A stretch of DNA of 64,000 bases from an uncultured Acidimicrobiaceae bacterium (GTDB lineage: Bacteria; Actinomycetota; Acidimicrobiia; Acidimicrobiales; RAAP-2), in contig CAITPI010000054.1 in NCBI GenBank assembly GCA_903894295.1, positions 1 to 64,000 of the forward strand, read 5' to 3'. Numbering within the stretch: position 1 is the stretch's first letter; each line of letters opens with the position of its first letter. The notes below the pieces were generated by a model. It searched no databases, was not told where the DNA came from, and was given only the letters and a program-made list of their open reading frames with translations. Positions 39,994 to 49,393 of the stretch are shown here, piece by piece. A program made the position numbers and the translations under genes.

Positions 39994-42688
39994 TCCGACT
40001 TCTGTGGGTGACACTGCCGACGAACTCACGTTCTCGCTCGACGGCCGGAGCGTGGTGGCCCACAAGGGAGAGAAGCTGATTGCCGCAGCCGAGCGGGCCG
40101 GTGTGTTCATTCCCCGGTTCTGCTACCACCCACGGATGAAGCCGGTAGGGGTCTGCCGGATGTGTCTGGTGGAGGTGGACGGTCCGCGTGGCCCCAGTCT
40201 GATGCCGAGCTGCTTCATCGATGTGCAGCCCGACATGGTGGTGGTGACCGAGTCGGACACGGTCAAGAAGGCCCAGGACGGCGTTCTCGAGTTCCTGTTG
40301 ATCAACCATCCCCTCGACTGCCCGGTCTGCGACAAGGGCGGGGAGTGTCCGCTCCAGGACCAGACACTGGCCTATGGGCCCGGGGAGAGCCGCTTCATCG
40401 AGGAGAAGCGTCACTTCGAAAAGCCGATTCCGATCTCGGAGCTGGTCATGTTGGACCGGGAGCGCTGCATCCAGTGCAGCCGGTGCACCCGGTTCGCCGA
40501 TGAAGTGGCGGGGGAGGCCCAGATCGACTTTGTCGGACGGGGGCCGCACATCGAGGTGGCTCCGTTCCCCGAGTTGCCGTTCACTTCCTACTTCTCGGGC
40601 AACACGGTGCAGATCTGTCCGGTGGGGGCGCTGACCGCCACCCCGTACCGCTTCACCGCCCGGCCGTGGGACCTCGACCAGGTCGAGTCGACGTGCACGA
40701 CGTGTTCCCTCGGGTGTCGGGTGGCGGTGCAGTCGTCATCGAACCGTCTCACCCGCATGCTGGGCATCGACGCCGATCCGGTCAACCAGGGCTGGATGTG
40801 CGACAAGGGCCGCTTCGCCTTTGAAGCCGTGAACGATCCCGGTCGTCTGACCCGGCCCCTCGTTCGCAAGAACGGCGGGTTGGTCGAAGTCTCCTGGTAT
40901 GAGGCTCTGGAAGCAGCGGCCGCCGGCCTGAGGAAGGCACGGACGGATCACGGACCGGCCGGAGTGGGGGTGATCGGCGGAGCCCGGTTGACCAACGAAG
41001 CGGCCTACGCCTGGACCAAGCTGGCCAAGGGCGTCATCGGCACCGACTCGGTCGATGCCCAACTCGGTGACGGCCTACCGGCCGAACTGGTGGTGGGCCT
41101 GCCCCGGGCCACCATTGACGAAGCGGTGAACGCCGACACCGTCATCCTGCTGACCGGCGACGTCCGGGAAGAAGTCCCGGTTCTCTTCCTGCGGCTGCGG
41201 GCCGGGGTCCGGTACGGCTCCCTGAACGTCGTCGAGCTTTCTCCCGGGGACACCTCGATGACAGGATTGGCGGCGGCGTCCTTGCGTTATGCCCCCGGCG
41301 AGGCCGACGAGTTGGTTCGCATCCTGCTCGACGTCAAGGCACCAACCCCGAACGGCATGCACCCTGACGAGTTCGCCGACGCCCGAAGGCTGATCGGCTC
41401 CCCCCGGGTGGTGGTGGTCCTCGGCCGTGGATCGCGGTCCGAGGACGAGACGATCATGGCCGCCGCCGCCCAGCGCATTGCCGCCGCCTTGCCCGGCGCC
41501 ACGTTCCTTCCGGTCCTGCCCCGGGGCAACGTCATGGGTGCTCTGGATCTCGGGATGGCTCCGGGTCTTCTGCCGGGTCGGGTGGCACTCGATGACGGAG
41601 CGGAGTGGTTTGGCCGTTGGTGGGACCAGGTGCCGGCCGGCCGGGGCCGCACCACCATGGAGCAGCTGGCGGACCTGGCGTCGCCGGAGCCGTCGATGGG
41701 TGCCGTGGTGCTCCTCGGGGCCGATCCGTGGGCTGACGTTCCGGATCGGCGACTGGTCGAACGGGCCTTCGATTCGCCGGTGTTTGTGGTGGCCGTGGGC
41801 ACCCAGATCGACTCGACGACCGAACGGGCCGACGTGGTGCTGCCGGCGGCCTCCGTGCACGAACGGTCGGGGACGACGACCAATATGGAGGGTCGCATCA
41901 GCCGTCTCGGCCAGAAACTCGTCCCACCGGGCCAGGCGTGGGCCGACTGGATGATCGCCGCCGAGTTGGCGGTGCACCTCGGATCCGATCTGGCCCTTGA
42001 GTCCGTCGGTGCCATCTGGGACGAGATCGAACGGTTGACCCCGCTTCATTCGGGGATCACCTCGGCCGTTCTGGGTCAACCCGGGGCGGCCGATGGTGTG
42101 GTGGCGCCACTGAGCGCAGCCAAGGTGTCTCTCTTCCGCCGCAGAGGTCGCCAGATGGACCCGGTGGCCATTCCCGGCGTGGAGTCGACCAATCGGCAAG
42201 GTCTGGATTTCCGGGCCGGATGGGCGGAAGACCCGACCTCGGGCTGGACCGGTCGCCCGGCGGTTCCCGTCAACCCGACGGAGGAGCGACCTTCGATGCT
42301 CCGGAAGATCCCGGCCTATGTGGCGCCTGTCATCGGCCGGGTCGACAGCTACTCGCACCGGTTGATGGCCACCCGCTGTCTCTATGACAACGGAGCGGCC
42401 ATGGCCAAGAGCCCCGCCCTCGATGCGCTGGTCGAGCCCGCCACCTTGGCCGTCCATCCTCACGATCTCGACGATCTCGGACTGTCGGCGGGCGACCGGG
42501 TCCGGGTGAAGACTGCTTCGACGTCGATGGTCATGGCGGTGCGGCCCGATCCGGGGTTGCCGACCCGGGTGGTGGCCCTGCCCATGAACGTCATGCTCGA
42601 CGGTGTCCCCGACGGAAGTCGTCACGACGTGGCCGACCTGATCGATGTCACGGTGCCGGTGACCGTCGTTCGTCTGGAGACGCCATGA
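39986..42688 (+). CDS. nuoG: NADH-quinone oxidoreductase subunit G
   Basis: A 900-residue molybdopterin-oxidoreductase-like subunit. N-terminal [2Fe-2S] ligands are in FCYHPRMKPVGVCRMC, and [4Fe-4S] ligands are in HPLDCPVCDKGGECPLQD, RCIQCSRC and QICPVGAL. The extra N7-type cluster CTTCSLGC (near residue 231) is present, as in the bacterial group that keeps it. The rest is the inactive MopB-like domain. ATG at 39986 overlaps nuoF by 8 bases and follows GGGGAGG; the track's longer ORF is wrong. Confidence 0.95.
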   Translation: MSDPTSVGDTADELTFSLDGRSVVAHKGEKLIAAAERAGVFIPRFCYHPRMKPVGVCRMCLVEVDGPRGPSLMPSCFIDVQPDMVVVTESDTVKKAQDGVLEFLLINHPLDCPVCDKGGECPLQDQTLAYGPGESRFIEEKRHFEKPIPISELVMLDRERCIQCSRCTRFADEVAGEAQIDFVGRGPHIEVAPFPELPFTSYFSGNTVQICPVGALTATPYRFTARPWDLDQVESTCTTCSLGCRVAVQSSSNRLTRMLGIDADPVNQGWMCDKGRFAFEAVNDPGRLTRPLVRKNGGLVEVSWYEALEAAAAGLRKARTDHGPAGVGVIGGARLTNEAAYAWTKLAKGVIGTDSVDAQLGDGLPAELVVGLPRATIDEAVNADTVILLTGDVREEVPVLFLRLRAGVRYGSLNVVELSPGDTSMTGLAAASLRYAPGEADELVRILLDVKAPTPNGMHPDEFADARRLIGSPRVVVVLGRGSRSEDETIMAAAAQRIAAALPGATFLPVLPRGNVMGALDLGMAPGLLPGRVALDDGAEWFGRWWDQVPAGRGRTTMEQLADLASPEPSMGAVVLLGADPWADVPDRRLVERAFDSPVFVVAVGTQIDSTTERADVVLPAASVHERSGTTTNMEGRISRLGQKLVPPGQAWADWMIAAELAVHLGSDLALESVGAIWDEIERLTPLHSGITSAVLGQPGAADGVVAPLSAAKVSLFRRRGRQMDPVAIPGVESTNRQGLDFRAGWAEDPTSGWTGRPAVPVNPTEERPSMLRKIPAYVAPVIGRVDSYSHRLMATRCLYDNGAAMAKSPALDALVEPATLAVHPHDLDDLGLSAGDRVRVKTASTSMVMAVRPDPGLPTRVVALPMNVMLDGVPDGSRHDVADLIDVTVPVTVVRLETP

Positions 42689-43986
42689 CGTTGCTCGCCA
42701 ACAACGAGAATCCGCTCTTCGTCCACGGTGTGTCGTGGATGGTGTTGCTGATCGTGGTCATCCAGGCCGTGGTTGTCTTCGGGGCCTTGATGATCTCGGT
42801 CATGCTGATGATCTGGTTCGAGCGCAAGGTGATCTCGGACATGCAGAGCCGGATCGGTCCCAACCGGGCCGGACCCTTTGGCATCATGCAGACCCTGGCG
42901 GACGGCATCAAACTCTTCTTCAAGGAAGATCTGCAGCCGGAGCAGGCCGACCGCTTTGTTTTCAAGCTGGCGCCCTACCTGACGATCATCCCGGCCTTTC
43001 TGGCCTTTGCCATCGTTCCCCTCGGTGGGGAAGTCACGCTCGGTGGCCACCGGTTCTATCTCCAACTGGCCAATCCTCCGATGGGCATCCTCTTCCTCCT
43101 CGCCATGTCGGCCATCGGCGTCTACGGCACCATGCTGGCGGGCTGGGCGTCCGGATCGAAGTATCCGCTGCTCGGGTCGGTTCGGGCCTCGGCCCAGTTG
43201 ATCAGCTACGAAGCGGCCATCGGCATGACGGTGGTGATGGTGGTTCTGGTCACCGGTTCGCTCACCACGCATGACATCGTGGTGGCCCAGGCCACCCACC
43301 TCTGGCAGTGGAATGTGATCCGCCTGGCGGTCGTGCCGTTCGTGATCTTCTTCATCGCGGTCATCGCCGAGACCAACCGTCCGCCGTTCGACCTGGTCGA
43401 AGCCGAGCAGGAACTGGTCGGCGGATTTGTCACCGAGTACTCCTCGATCCGCTTCGCCCTCTTCTTCCTGGCCGAGTTCATGAACACCATCACCATGTCG
43501 GCCATCACCGTGACCCTGTTCTTCGGCGGCCCCGACGGACCGGTTCCCCATCTTGGGGGTTTCTGGTCCCACCTCCTGTGGATCGTTCCGCTGCTCTGGT
43601 TCCTCGGAAAGACCATCGCCTTCCTGTTCGCTTTCGTCTGGCTGCGGGGAGCGTTGCCCCGCTTGCGTTACGACCAGTTGATGGATCTGGGCTGGCGCCG
43701 CCTGATCCCGTTGAGTCTGGGCTGGCTGCTGATTGTCGCCGGGTTCATCACGGGCGGCTGGTGGGGCACCGGCCTGACGGCAGCCGTGGTGGTCTCCGCC
43801 GGCCTCATCTGGCGGGCCGCCATTGTCGGAGCCCGACGGGAAGACACCCAGGCCATCCTGACCCCGGTGGGCCGCCGGTTGTGGCGCCGTCCCGGTGGGT
43901 CGTTGCCGCAGGCCGGCGACGAGGGAAGCGGGGACGGGGCCGACGAGGTCGTCGGCGGACTCGACGCCCGGGGAGGGGCCATCTGA
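42685..43986 (+). CDS. nuoH: NADH-quinone oxidoreductase subunit H
   Basis: A 433-residue membrane subunit with about 8 helices. WFERKVISDMQSRIGPNRAGPFG (near residues 45-66) is the quinone-entry loop, and ETNRPPFDLVEAEQELVGGF is the second family signature. The C-terminal 50 residues are hydrophilic (Arg/Gly-rich) and extra. It links the peripheral and membrane arms. ATG overlaps nuoG; its stop overlaps nuoI (TGATG). Confidence 0.96.
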   Translation: MTLLANNENPLFVHGVSWMVLLIVVIQAVVVFGALMISVMLMIWFERKVISDMQSRIGPNRAGPFGIMQTLADGIKLFFKEDLQPEQADRFVFKLAPYLTIIPAFLAFAIVPLGGEVTLGGHRFYLQLANPPMGILFLLAMSAIGVYGTMLAGWASGSKYPLLGSVRASAQLISYEAAIGMTVVMVVLVTGSLTTHDIVVAQATHLWQWNVIRLAVVPFVIFFIAVIAETNRPPFDLVEAEQELVGGFVTEYSSIRFALFFLAEFMNTITMSAITVTLFFGGPDGPVPHLGGFWSHLLWIVPLLWFLGKTIAFLFAFVWLRGALPRLRYDQLMDLGWRRLIPLSLGWLLIVAGFITGGWWGTGLTAAVVVSAGLIWRAAIVGARREDTQAILTPVGRRLWRRPGGSLPQAGDEGSGDGADEVVGGLDARGGAI

Positions 43987-44831
43987 TGGACGACGTGACA
44001 CCGCCCCGCCAGCGCCAGAACTTCTTCGGTGGCTTCAAGCTCACCCTGGAGCATCTCGGACGTCCGGCGGTCACCCGGCAGTATCCCGAAGAGAAGCGCC
44101 CGAAGCAGCCCCGTCAACACGGCCGCCATGTCCTCAACCGGTACGAGGACGGCATGGAGAAGTGCATCGGCTGCGAACTGTGCGCCGGCGTGTGCCCGGC
44201 CAAGTGCATCTATGTGCGTGGCCTCGACAATCCGCCGGACCACCCCCATTCGCCGGGGGAGCGGTATGGGTACGTCTACGAGATCAACTTCCTCCGCTGC
44301 ATTCACTGCGACCTCTGTGTGGAGGCCTGCCCGACCGAGGCCATCACCGAATCCAAGCTGATGGAGTTCTCGTTCACCAACCGGTCGGACGCGATCTACA
44401 CCAAGGAACAGCTGCTCGTGGGAGATGACGGTCGTCCACAGCACATGCCCTGGGAGGACTGGCGCCCCGGTGACGACCTCCACACTTCTGGCTGGATGCG
44501 GGCCACCGCGCCGGCCGGGAACGCATCTTTCGAAGGCGAAGTGCAGTGGTCGGGCGAACTCGGTTACGGCCAACGTGCGCCCGAAGCCGGCCAGAGTGGT
44601 CCGCCCAACGATGCCGCCACCGGCAACAAGCCGCTGCGCCAGACGCTGGAACGGCACCTGATCCCCTCCGACATGCCGGCCAACCAACGCGGCGTCCGGG
44701 GCATTGTCACCCGCGGGCTTGAAAAGGCCCGACGGTTTGCTCCGGGTGCCTCGCGCCGGAACCACACTGCCCGGGACGAGGCCTACGACCAGGCCATCAA
44801 GGATGCCGACACGGAACAGGGCCCGTCGTGA
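43986..44831 (+). CDS. nuoI: NADH-quinone oxidoreductase subunit I
   Basis: A 281-residue ferredoxin-type subunit. Two [4Fe-4S] motifs are CIGCELCAGVCPAKCI and CIHCDLCVEACPTEAI, for clusters N6a and N6b. The family core ends near residue 165. The last 110 residues are an extra basic, low-complexity tail (RGIVTRGLEKARRFAPG, then NHTARDEAYDQAI), well beyond usual NuoI length. ATG at 43986 overlaps the nuoH stop; the track ORF from 43308 is wrong. Confidence 0.94.
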   Translation: MDDVTPPRQRQNFFGGFKLTLEHLGRPAVTRQYPEEKRPKQPRQHGRHVLNRYEDGMEKCIGCELCAGVCPAKCIYVRGLDNPPDHPHSPGERYGYVYEINFLRCIHCDLCVEACPTEAITESKLMEFSFTNRSDAIYTKEQLLVGDDGRPQHMPWEDWRPGDDLHTSGWMRATAPAGNASFEGEVQWSGELGYGQRAPEAGQSGPPNDAATGNKPLRQTLERHLIPSDMPANQRGVRGIVTRGLEKARRFAPGASRRNHTARDEAYDQAIKDADTEQGPS

Positions 44832-45541
44832 CGGCACTGGCAACCGTGCTGCTGTGGGCCACCGCCACCCATCCCACGCTGGTGGATGCCGGAACGTTCT
44901 CGGTGTCCGCCGCCCTCGTGATCGCCGGCGCGATCGGGGTGATCGTGGCCCGGAATCCTGTGCATTCGGCCCTGATGCTGATCATGACCCTGTTCGGGGT
45001 GGCGGTGCTGTTCCTGCTTCTCCAGGATCCGTTCCTCGCCGTCGTCCAGGTGATCGTGTACGCCGGGGCGATTGTCGTGATGTTCCTCTTCGTCATCATG
45101 TTTCTCGGTGTGGACCGGGAAGAGAATCTCGGCGCCGAGAAACTCCGGGGCCAACGGCCGACTTCGGTGATCCTCGCCGCCGCCAGCCTGGCCGGTCTGC
45201 TCATCCTGGGCTTCGTCGGACACTGGACGTTGGGTGCGCCTCACGTGGCGGGCCCCGATACCGGGGCACCGAACGTGAACCTGCTGGGCCAGTCGCTCTT
45301 CACCACCTATCTCTTCCCTTTTGAGGCCACGGCCGCCTTGTTGATCATCGCCGTGGTGGGCGCCGTGGCGCTGGCCCGCCGGCCCGGCGGGGAGCAGAAG
45401 GTCGTCGACGCCGCCCCTGGCCCCCTCGCCCCCGAGTTGGATCCGGCCTCCCGCTTCGTGGTGACGCCTCCGGCCCCGGGTGGGAACGAGGACGCAGAGC
45501 CGTCCGGCCCCGGCAACCAGAACGGCGGGGATGGGTCGTGA
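44828..45541 (+). CDS. nuoJ: NADH-quinone oxidoreductase subunit J
   Basis: A 237-residue membrane subunit with five helices. NPVHSALMLIMTLFGVAVLFLLLQDPFLAVVQVIVYAGAIVVMFLFVIMFL is the conserved core with the pi-bulge region around YAGAIVVMF. The C-terminal tail (Pro/Gly-rich) is soluble. GTG start overlaps nuoI; the stop overlaps nuoK (GTGA). Confidence 0.95.
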   Translation: MTALATVLLWATATHPTLVDAGTFSVSAALVIAGAIGVIVARNPVHSALMLIMTLFGVAVLFLLLQDPFLAVVQVIVYAGAIVVMFLFVIMFLGVDREENLGAEKLRGQRPTSVILAAASLAGLLILGFVGHWTLGAPHVAGPDTGAPNVNLLGQSLFTTYLFPFEATAALLIIAVVGAVALARRPGGEQKVVDAAPGPLAPELDPASRFVVTPPAPGGNEDAEPSGPGNQNGGDGS

Positions 45542-45843
45542 CGGTCGGAGCTGACTGGTATCTGGGCCTCGCCGCGGTGGTGTTCGCCCTGGGTCTTCTT
45601 GGGGTGCTGGTGCGGCGCCAGACCCTCGTGATGATCATGTGCGTGGAGTTGATGTTGAACGCCGCCAACCTGACGTTTGCCACCTTTGCCCGTTCGCTGA
45701 CGGACATCGGCGGTCAGGTTCTCGTGTTCTTCGTCCTGGTCGTGGCCTCCGCCGAAGCGGTGGTGGGCCTTGGCATCGCCATCACCATCTTCCGCCACAA
45801 GGCTGACGTCAACGCCGATTCGCTCGACCGGATGAAGGGCTGA
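45538..45843 (+). CDS. nuoK: NADH-quinone oxidoreductase subunit K
   Basis: A 101-residue subunit with three helices, the usual length. The helix with the proton-path Glu is IMCVELMLNAANL, and VVASAEAVVGLGIAITIFR carries the second. GTG start overlaps nuoJ; nuoL starts 5 bases after the stop. Confidence 0.96.
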   Translation: MTVGADWYLGLAAVVFALGLLGVLVRRQTLVMIMCVELMLNAANLTFATFARSLTDIGGQVLVFFVLVVASAEAVVGLGIAITIFRHKADVNADSLDRMKG

Positions 45844-45848
45844 GCGGG

Positions 45849-47768
45849 ATGCTGACGGTCACCTGGTTGGTCATTGCCCTGCCCTTGTTGGGCTTCGTCG
45901 TGCTGGTGGCGACCGGTCGGCGCCTCGGTGAACCGTGGGCGGGCTGGCTGGCCACGGCCATGGTGTCGGCTTCCTTTCTCGTGGCCATCGGGCTCTATCT
46001 CGACCTGCTCGGTATCAAGGCACCGGTCAGGAGTTACTCGGAGAACCTCTGGACGTGGCTGGACGTCGGTGGACTGAACCTGCACGCCGGTCTCTACGTG
46101 GATCCGTTGTCGATGACGATGGTGCTCTTCGTAACCGGGGTGTCCGCCCTCATCCACCTGTACTCCATCGGCTACATGCATGGAGACAAGGACTTTGCCA
46201 AGTTCTTCCTCTACCTGAACCTGTTTGTGGCCTCCATGCTCATCCTGGTGCTGGGGTCCAACATGGTGATGACCTTCATCGGTTGGGAAGGGGTCGGGAC
46301 CTGCTCCTACTGGCTGGTCTCGTTCTGGTTCGAGCGCAACACGGCGGCGGTGGCCGGCAAGAAGGCGTTTCTCTACAACCGGCTCGGTGACGTCGGATTC
46401 ATGCTGGCCATGTTCCTCACCTTCGAGAACTTCCACTCGCTCGACTACTCCACCATCTTCGCCCGGGTGGACTCGGTGTCGTCGCTCAACATCACCGTCA
46501 TCTGTCTGCTCCTGGTGGTGGCCGTGATGGGCAAGTCGGCCCAGATCCCGCTCTTCCCGTGGCTGGCCGACGCCATGGAAGGCCCTACCCCGGTCTCGGC
46601 CCTCATCCATGCCGCCACCATGGTGACCGCCGGTGTCTACCTTCTGTGCCGGGTCCACCCCTTGCTCCACGCCTCACCGACGGCCTCGTTGGTGGTGGCC
46701 ATCATGGGGGCGGTGACGGCCTTTGTCGGAGCCACCATTGCCTGCGCCCAGCAGGACATCAAGAAGGTTCTCGCCTACTCGACCATCTCCCAATTGGGCT
46801 ACATGTTCCTGGCCATCGGCTGTGGGGCCTACACGGCGGCCATCTTCCTGATGGTGGCCCATGCGTTCTTCAAGGCGCTCCTCTTCCTCGGCTCCGGTTC
46901 GGTGATCCATGGGCTCCACGGCGAACAGGACCTCAAGCGCATGGGCAACCTGCGCCAGTACATGCCGATCACCTTCATCACCTTTGCCATCGGATGGCTG
47001 GCCATTGCCGCCGTCCCGCCGCTGTCGGGTTTCTGGGCCAAGGGCGACATCCTCGACAACGCCTTCGCCGCCCGGCCGGTGTTGTGGGGCATCGGTGTGT
47101 TCACCGCCGCCCTCACGGCGTATTACATGAGCCGGCTCACGTCGCTGGCGTTCTTCGGGTCGGACCGTTGGGGCCAGAAGCATCCGGTGGATCCGGACCC
47201 GTGGGCCCACCACGCCGAAGTGGGCGAGCAGCGGGCTCCGGTCGAGTCGCCGCTTGTCATGACGCTTCCGTTGTGGATCCTGGCGTTCTTCGCCGCCACC
47301 GCCGGTCTGTTGGCCACCTCGGGCAACTTCTCGCTCTCGGCCTGGGTGGATCCGGTGTTCGGATCGTCGCTCTTCTCGAACCATCTCCCGGCGGGCGACC
47401 TGTGGGTGCTCGGCCTGCTGGATACGGTCGTTGCCCTCGGTGGCGTGGCGCTCGGCATCTGGCTGTGGGTGTCCCGGACCGACCGGCCGGCGCTCGAGAT
47501 CCCCTTCCTGCGCAACGCCTGGTATGTGAACGAGGCCTACGACACCCTGCTCGGCCGTCCTTCCACCAGGCTGGCCCACTTCAGCGCCGAGGAAGTCGAT
47601 CTCAAGGTGATCGACGGGGCGGTCAACTCGCTGGCGGGCCTGGTGCGGGGCGCCGGGCGGATCGTGGCGAAGACCCAGACCGGCTACCTGCGCAACTACG
47701 CCCTCGCCATGGTGGGTGGCGTCGTGCTGATCCTGGCGTTCATGGTGACCCGGATGTGGTGGGGCTGA
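45849..47768 (+). CDS. nuoL: NADH-quinone oxidoreductase subunit L
   Basis: A 639-residue antiporter-like subunit with many helices. The proton-path residues are in MTFIGWEGVGTCSYWLVSFWF, MGKSAQIPLFPWLADAMEGPTPVSALIHAATMVTAG and VLAYSTISQLGYMFLA, which are all intact. The C-terminal lateral helix segment (about residues 540-639) is present. ATG start. The stop overlaps nuoM (TGATG). Confidence 0.96.
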   Translation: MLTVTWLVIALPLLGFVVLVATGRRLGEPWAGWLATAMVSASFLVAIGLYLDLLGIKAPVRSYSENLWTWLDVGGLNLHAGLYVDPLSMTMVLFVTGVSALIHLYSIGYMHGDKDFAKFFLYLNLFVASMLILVLGSNMVMTFIGWEGVGTCSYWLVSFWFERNTAAVAGKKAFLYNRLGDVGFMLAMFLTFENFHSLDYSTIFARVDSVSSLNITVICLLLVVAVMGKSAQIPLFPWLADAMEGPTPVSALIHAATMVTAGVYLLCRVHPLLHASPTASLVVAIMGAVTAFVGATIACAQQDIKKVLAYSTISQLGYMFLAIGCGAYTAAIFLMVAHAFFKALLFLGSGSVIHGLHGEQDLKRMGNLRQYMPITFITFAIGWLAIAAVPPLSGFWAKGDILDNAFAARPVLWGIGVFTAALTAYYMSRLTSLAFFGSDRWGQKHPVDPDPWAHHAEVGEQRAPVESPLVMTLPLWILAFFAATAGLLATSGNFSLSAWVDPVFGSSLFSNHLPAGDLWVLGLLDTVVALGGVALGIWLWVSRTDRPALEIPFLRNAWYVNEAYDTLLGRPSTRLAHFSAEEVDLKVIDGAVNSLAGLVRGAGRIVAKTQTGYLRNYALAMVGGVVLILAFMVTRMWWG

Positions 47769-49393
47769 TGACCACCTCCTCGTTCCCGTACCTGTTGCTG
47801 CTCGTCGTCATCCCGGCGCTGGGCTCGTTGCTGGTGGCCATCTGGCCCCGCAAGTCGGTGGCGGACTGGTTCCACGAGGCCCTCGGCGTCGGGGTTTCGG
47901 TCCTCACGCTGGTGATGGCCGTGGCGGTCCTGGTCGTCTTCAAGTCCGGCGTCGCCGGCTACCAACTGGCCAGCGAACACGCCTGGGCCAGCGGGCTTGG
48001 CATCCAGTGGTCGGTCGGGATCGACGGGATCTCCCTCTTCCTCGTGGTCATGACCGGGCTGCTCTTCCCGGTCGCCCTGTTGGGAGCCCGGGTGAAACGG
48101 GACCGACGCGCCTTCGTGGCGTGGGTGCTGCTCATGGAAGCGGCCTGTATGGGCAGCTTCGTCTCGCTGGATCTGGTCTTCTTCTTCCTCTTCTTCGAAC
48201 TGACCCTGGTCCCGACGTACTTCCTGATCAGTGGGTGGGGCTATGCCCGGCGGGGTTACGCCGCCATCAAGTTCTTCATCTACACCTTCACCGGTTCGGC
48301 CTTCATGCTGGTCGGCATCGTGGCGCTGGCCTTCATCCACCGGTCCCAGACCGGCGTGCTGACCTTCGATCTCGTCCCGCTTATGCACACCCATCTGTCC
48401 GGGACCCAGGGAGTCCTGCTGTTCTGCGCCTTCACGGCCGCGTTCGCCGTCAAGGCGCCGATCTTTCCGTTCCACACCTGGCTGCCCAACACCCACTCCG
48501 AGTCCCCGGTGGCCTGTGCCGTCCTGATGATCGGCGTCATGGCCAAGATGGGCACCTACGGAGTCATCCGGTTCGACCTCAACCTGTTTCCCCAGGCCTG
48601 CCGCACGGTGGCGCCCGTCCTGTTGACCCTGGCCGTCATCGGCATCACCTACGGCGCCCTTGTGGCCTGTGCCCAGCGCAACATCAAGGTCCTGCTGGCC
48701 TACTCCTCACTGGCCCAGATGGGATTTGTCGTGCTCGGGACGTTCGCCATCGACCCGCAAGGGGTCACCGGCGGCGTCCTCCAGATGGTGAACCACGGCA
48801 TCACGAGCGCCGCCCTGTTCATCCTCGTCGGGTGGATCTACCGGCGTCGTCACACCTGGCAGATCGCTTCCCTGCGGGGCCTCCAGGCATCGGCACCGGT
48901 GATGGCTGGCGCCTTCATGCTGGCCATGCTGGCCTCGATCGGCGTTCCGGGCCTGAACGGATTCGTGAGCGAGTTCCTCGTCCTGCTTGGCACCTTCGAA
49001 GCCCATCGTTGGTGGGGGGTGGTCGCCGTGGCCGGGGTGGTGATCGCTGCGGTCTACTTCCTGTGGACCTACCAACGGGTGTTCCAGGGCGCTCCGGGCC
49101 CAGATGATGCCACCACCTCCGACCTCACCTGGCGGGAGGGGCTCATCGTGGCGCCGCTCCTGGTGCTGATCGTCGTGATGGGTGTCTTCCCGAAGCCGGT
49201 GCTTGACCGGATCACCCCGTCGGTCGACCGGTTGGTGGTCCACGTGGACCACGTCACCCACACCGACCTGCCATCCGGCCTACATGGCTCGGCGTTGCCG
49301 GCCCTCCATTCGTCGGCCCTCTCGGCGCAATGTTCGTCAACGGCCGTCTCGTGTCACCCGGCCACCTCCGCCACCCGGGGGGTGGCCCGATGA
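47768..49393 (+). CDS. nuoM: NADH-quinone oxidoreductase subunit M
   Basis: A 541-residue antiporter-like subunit. The key Glu is in FFELTLVPTYFLI (near residue 141), the Lys in FAVKAPIFPFHTWLP (near 225), and LLAYSSLAQMGFVVLG near 310. The last 50 residues (VHVDHVTHTDLPSG, then Ser/Ala/Cys-rich) are an unusual soluble tail. ATG at 47768; the track ORF start at 46559 is inside nuoL. It overlaps nuoN. Confidence 0.95.
   Translation: MTTSSFPYLLLLVVIPALGSLLVAIWPRKSVADWFHEALGVGVSVLTLVMAVAVLVVFKSGVAGYQLASEHAWASGLGIQWSVGIDGISLFLVVMTGLLFPVALLGARVKRDRRAFVAWVLLMEAACMGSFVSLDLVFFFLFFELTLVPTYFLISGWGYARRGYAAIKFFIYTFTGSAFMLVGIVALAFIHRSQTGVLTFDLVPLMHTHLSGTQGVLLFCAFTAAFAVKAPIFPFHTWLPNTHSESPVACAVLMIGVMAKMGTYGVIRFDLNLFPQACRTVAPVLLTLAVIGITYGALVACAQRNIKVLLAYSSLAQMGFVVLGTFAIDPQGVTGGVLQMVNHGITSAALFILVGWIYRRRHTWQIASLRGLQASAPVMAGAFMLAMLASIGVPGLNGFVSEFLVLLGTFEAHRWWGVVAVAGVVIAAVYFLWTYQRVFQGAPGPDDATTSDLTWREGLIVAPLLVLIVVMGVFPKPVLDRITPSVDRLVVHVDHVTHTDLPSGLHGSALPALHSSALSAQCSSTAVSCHPATSATRGVAR

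Noticed and set aside
38479-40110. 543-residue minus-strand ORF over nuoE-nuoF
   Set aside because: Shadow of the nuo operon; no family motif.
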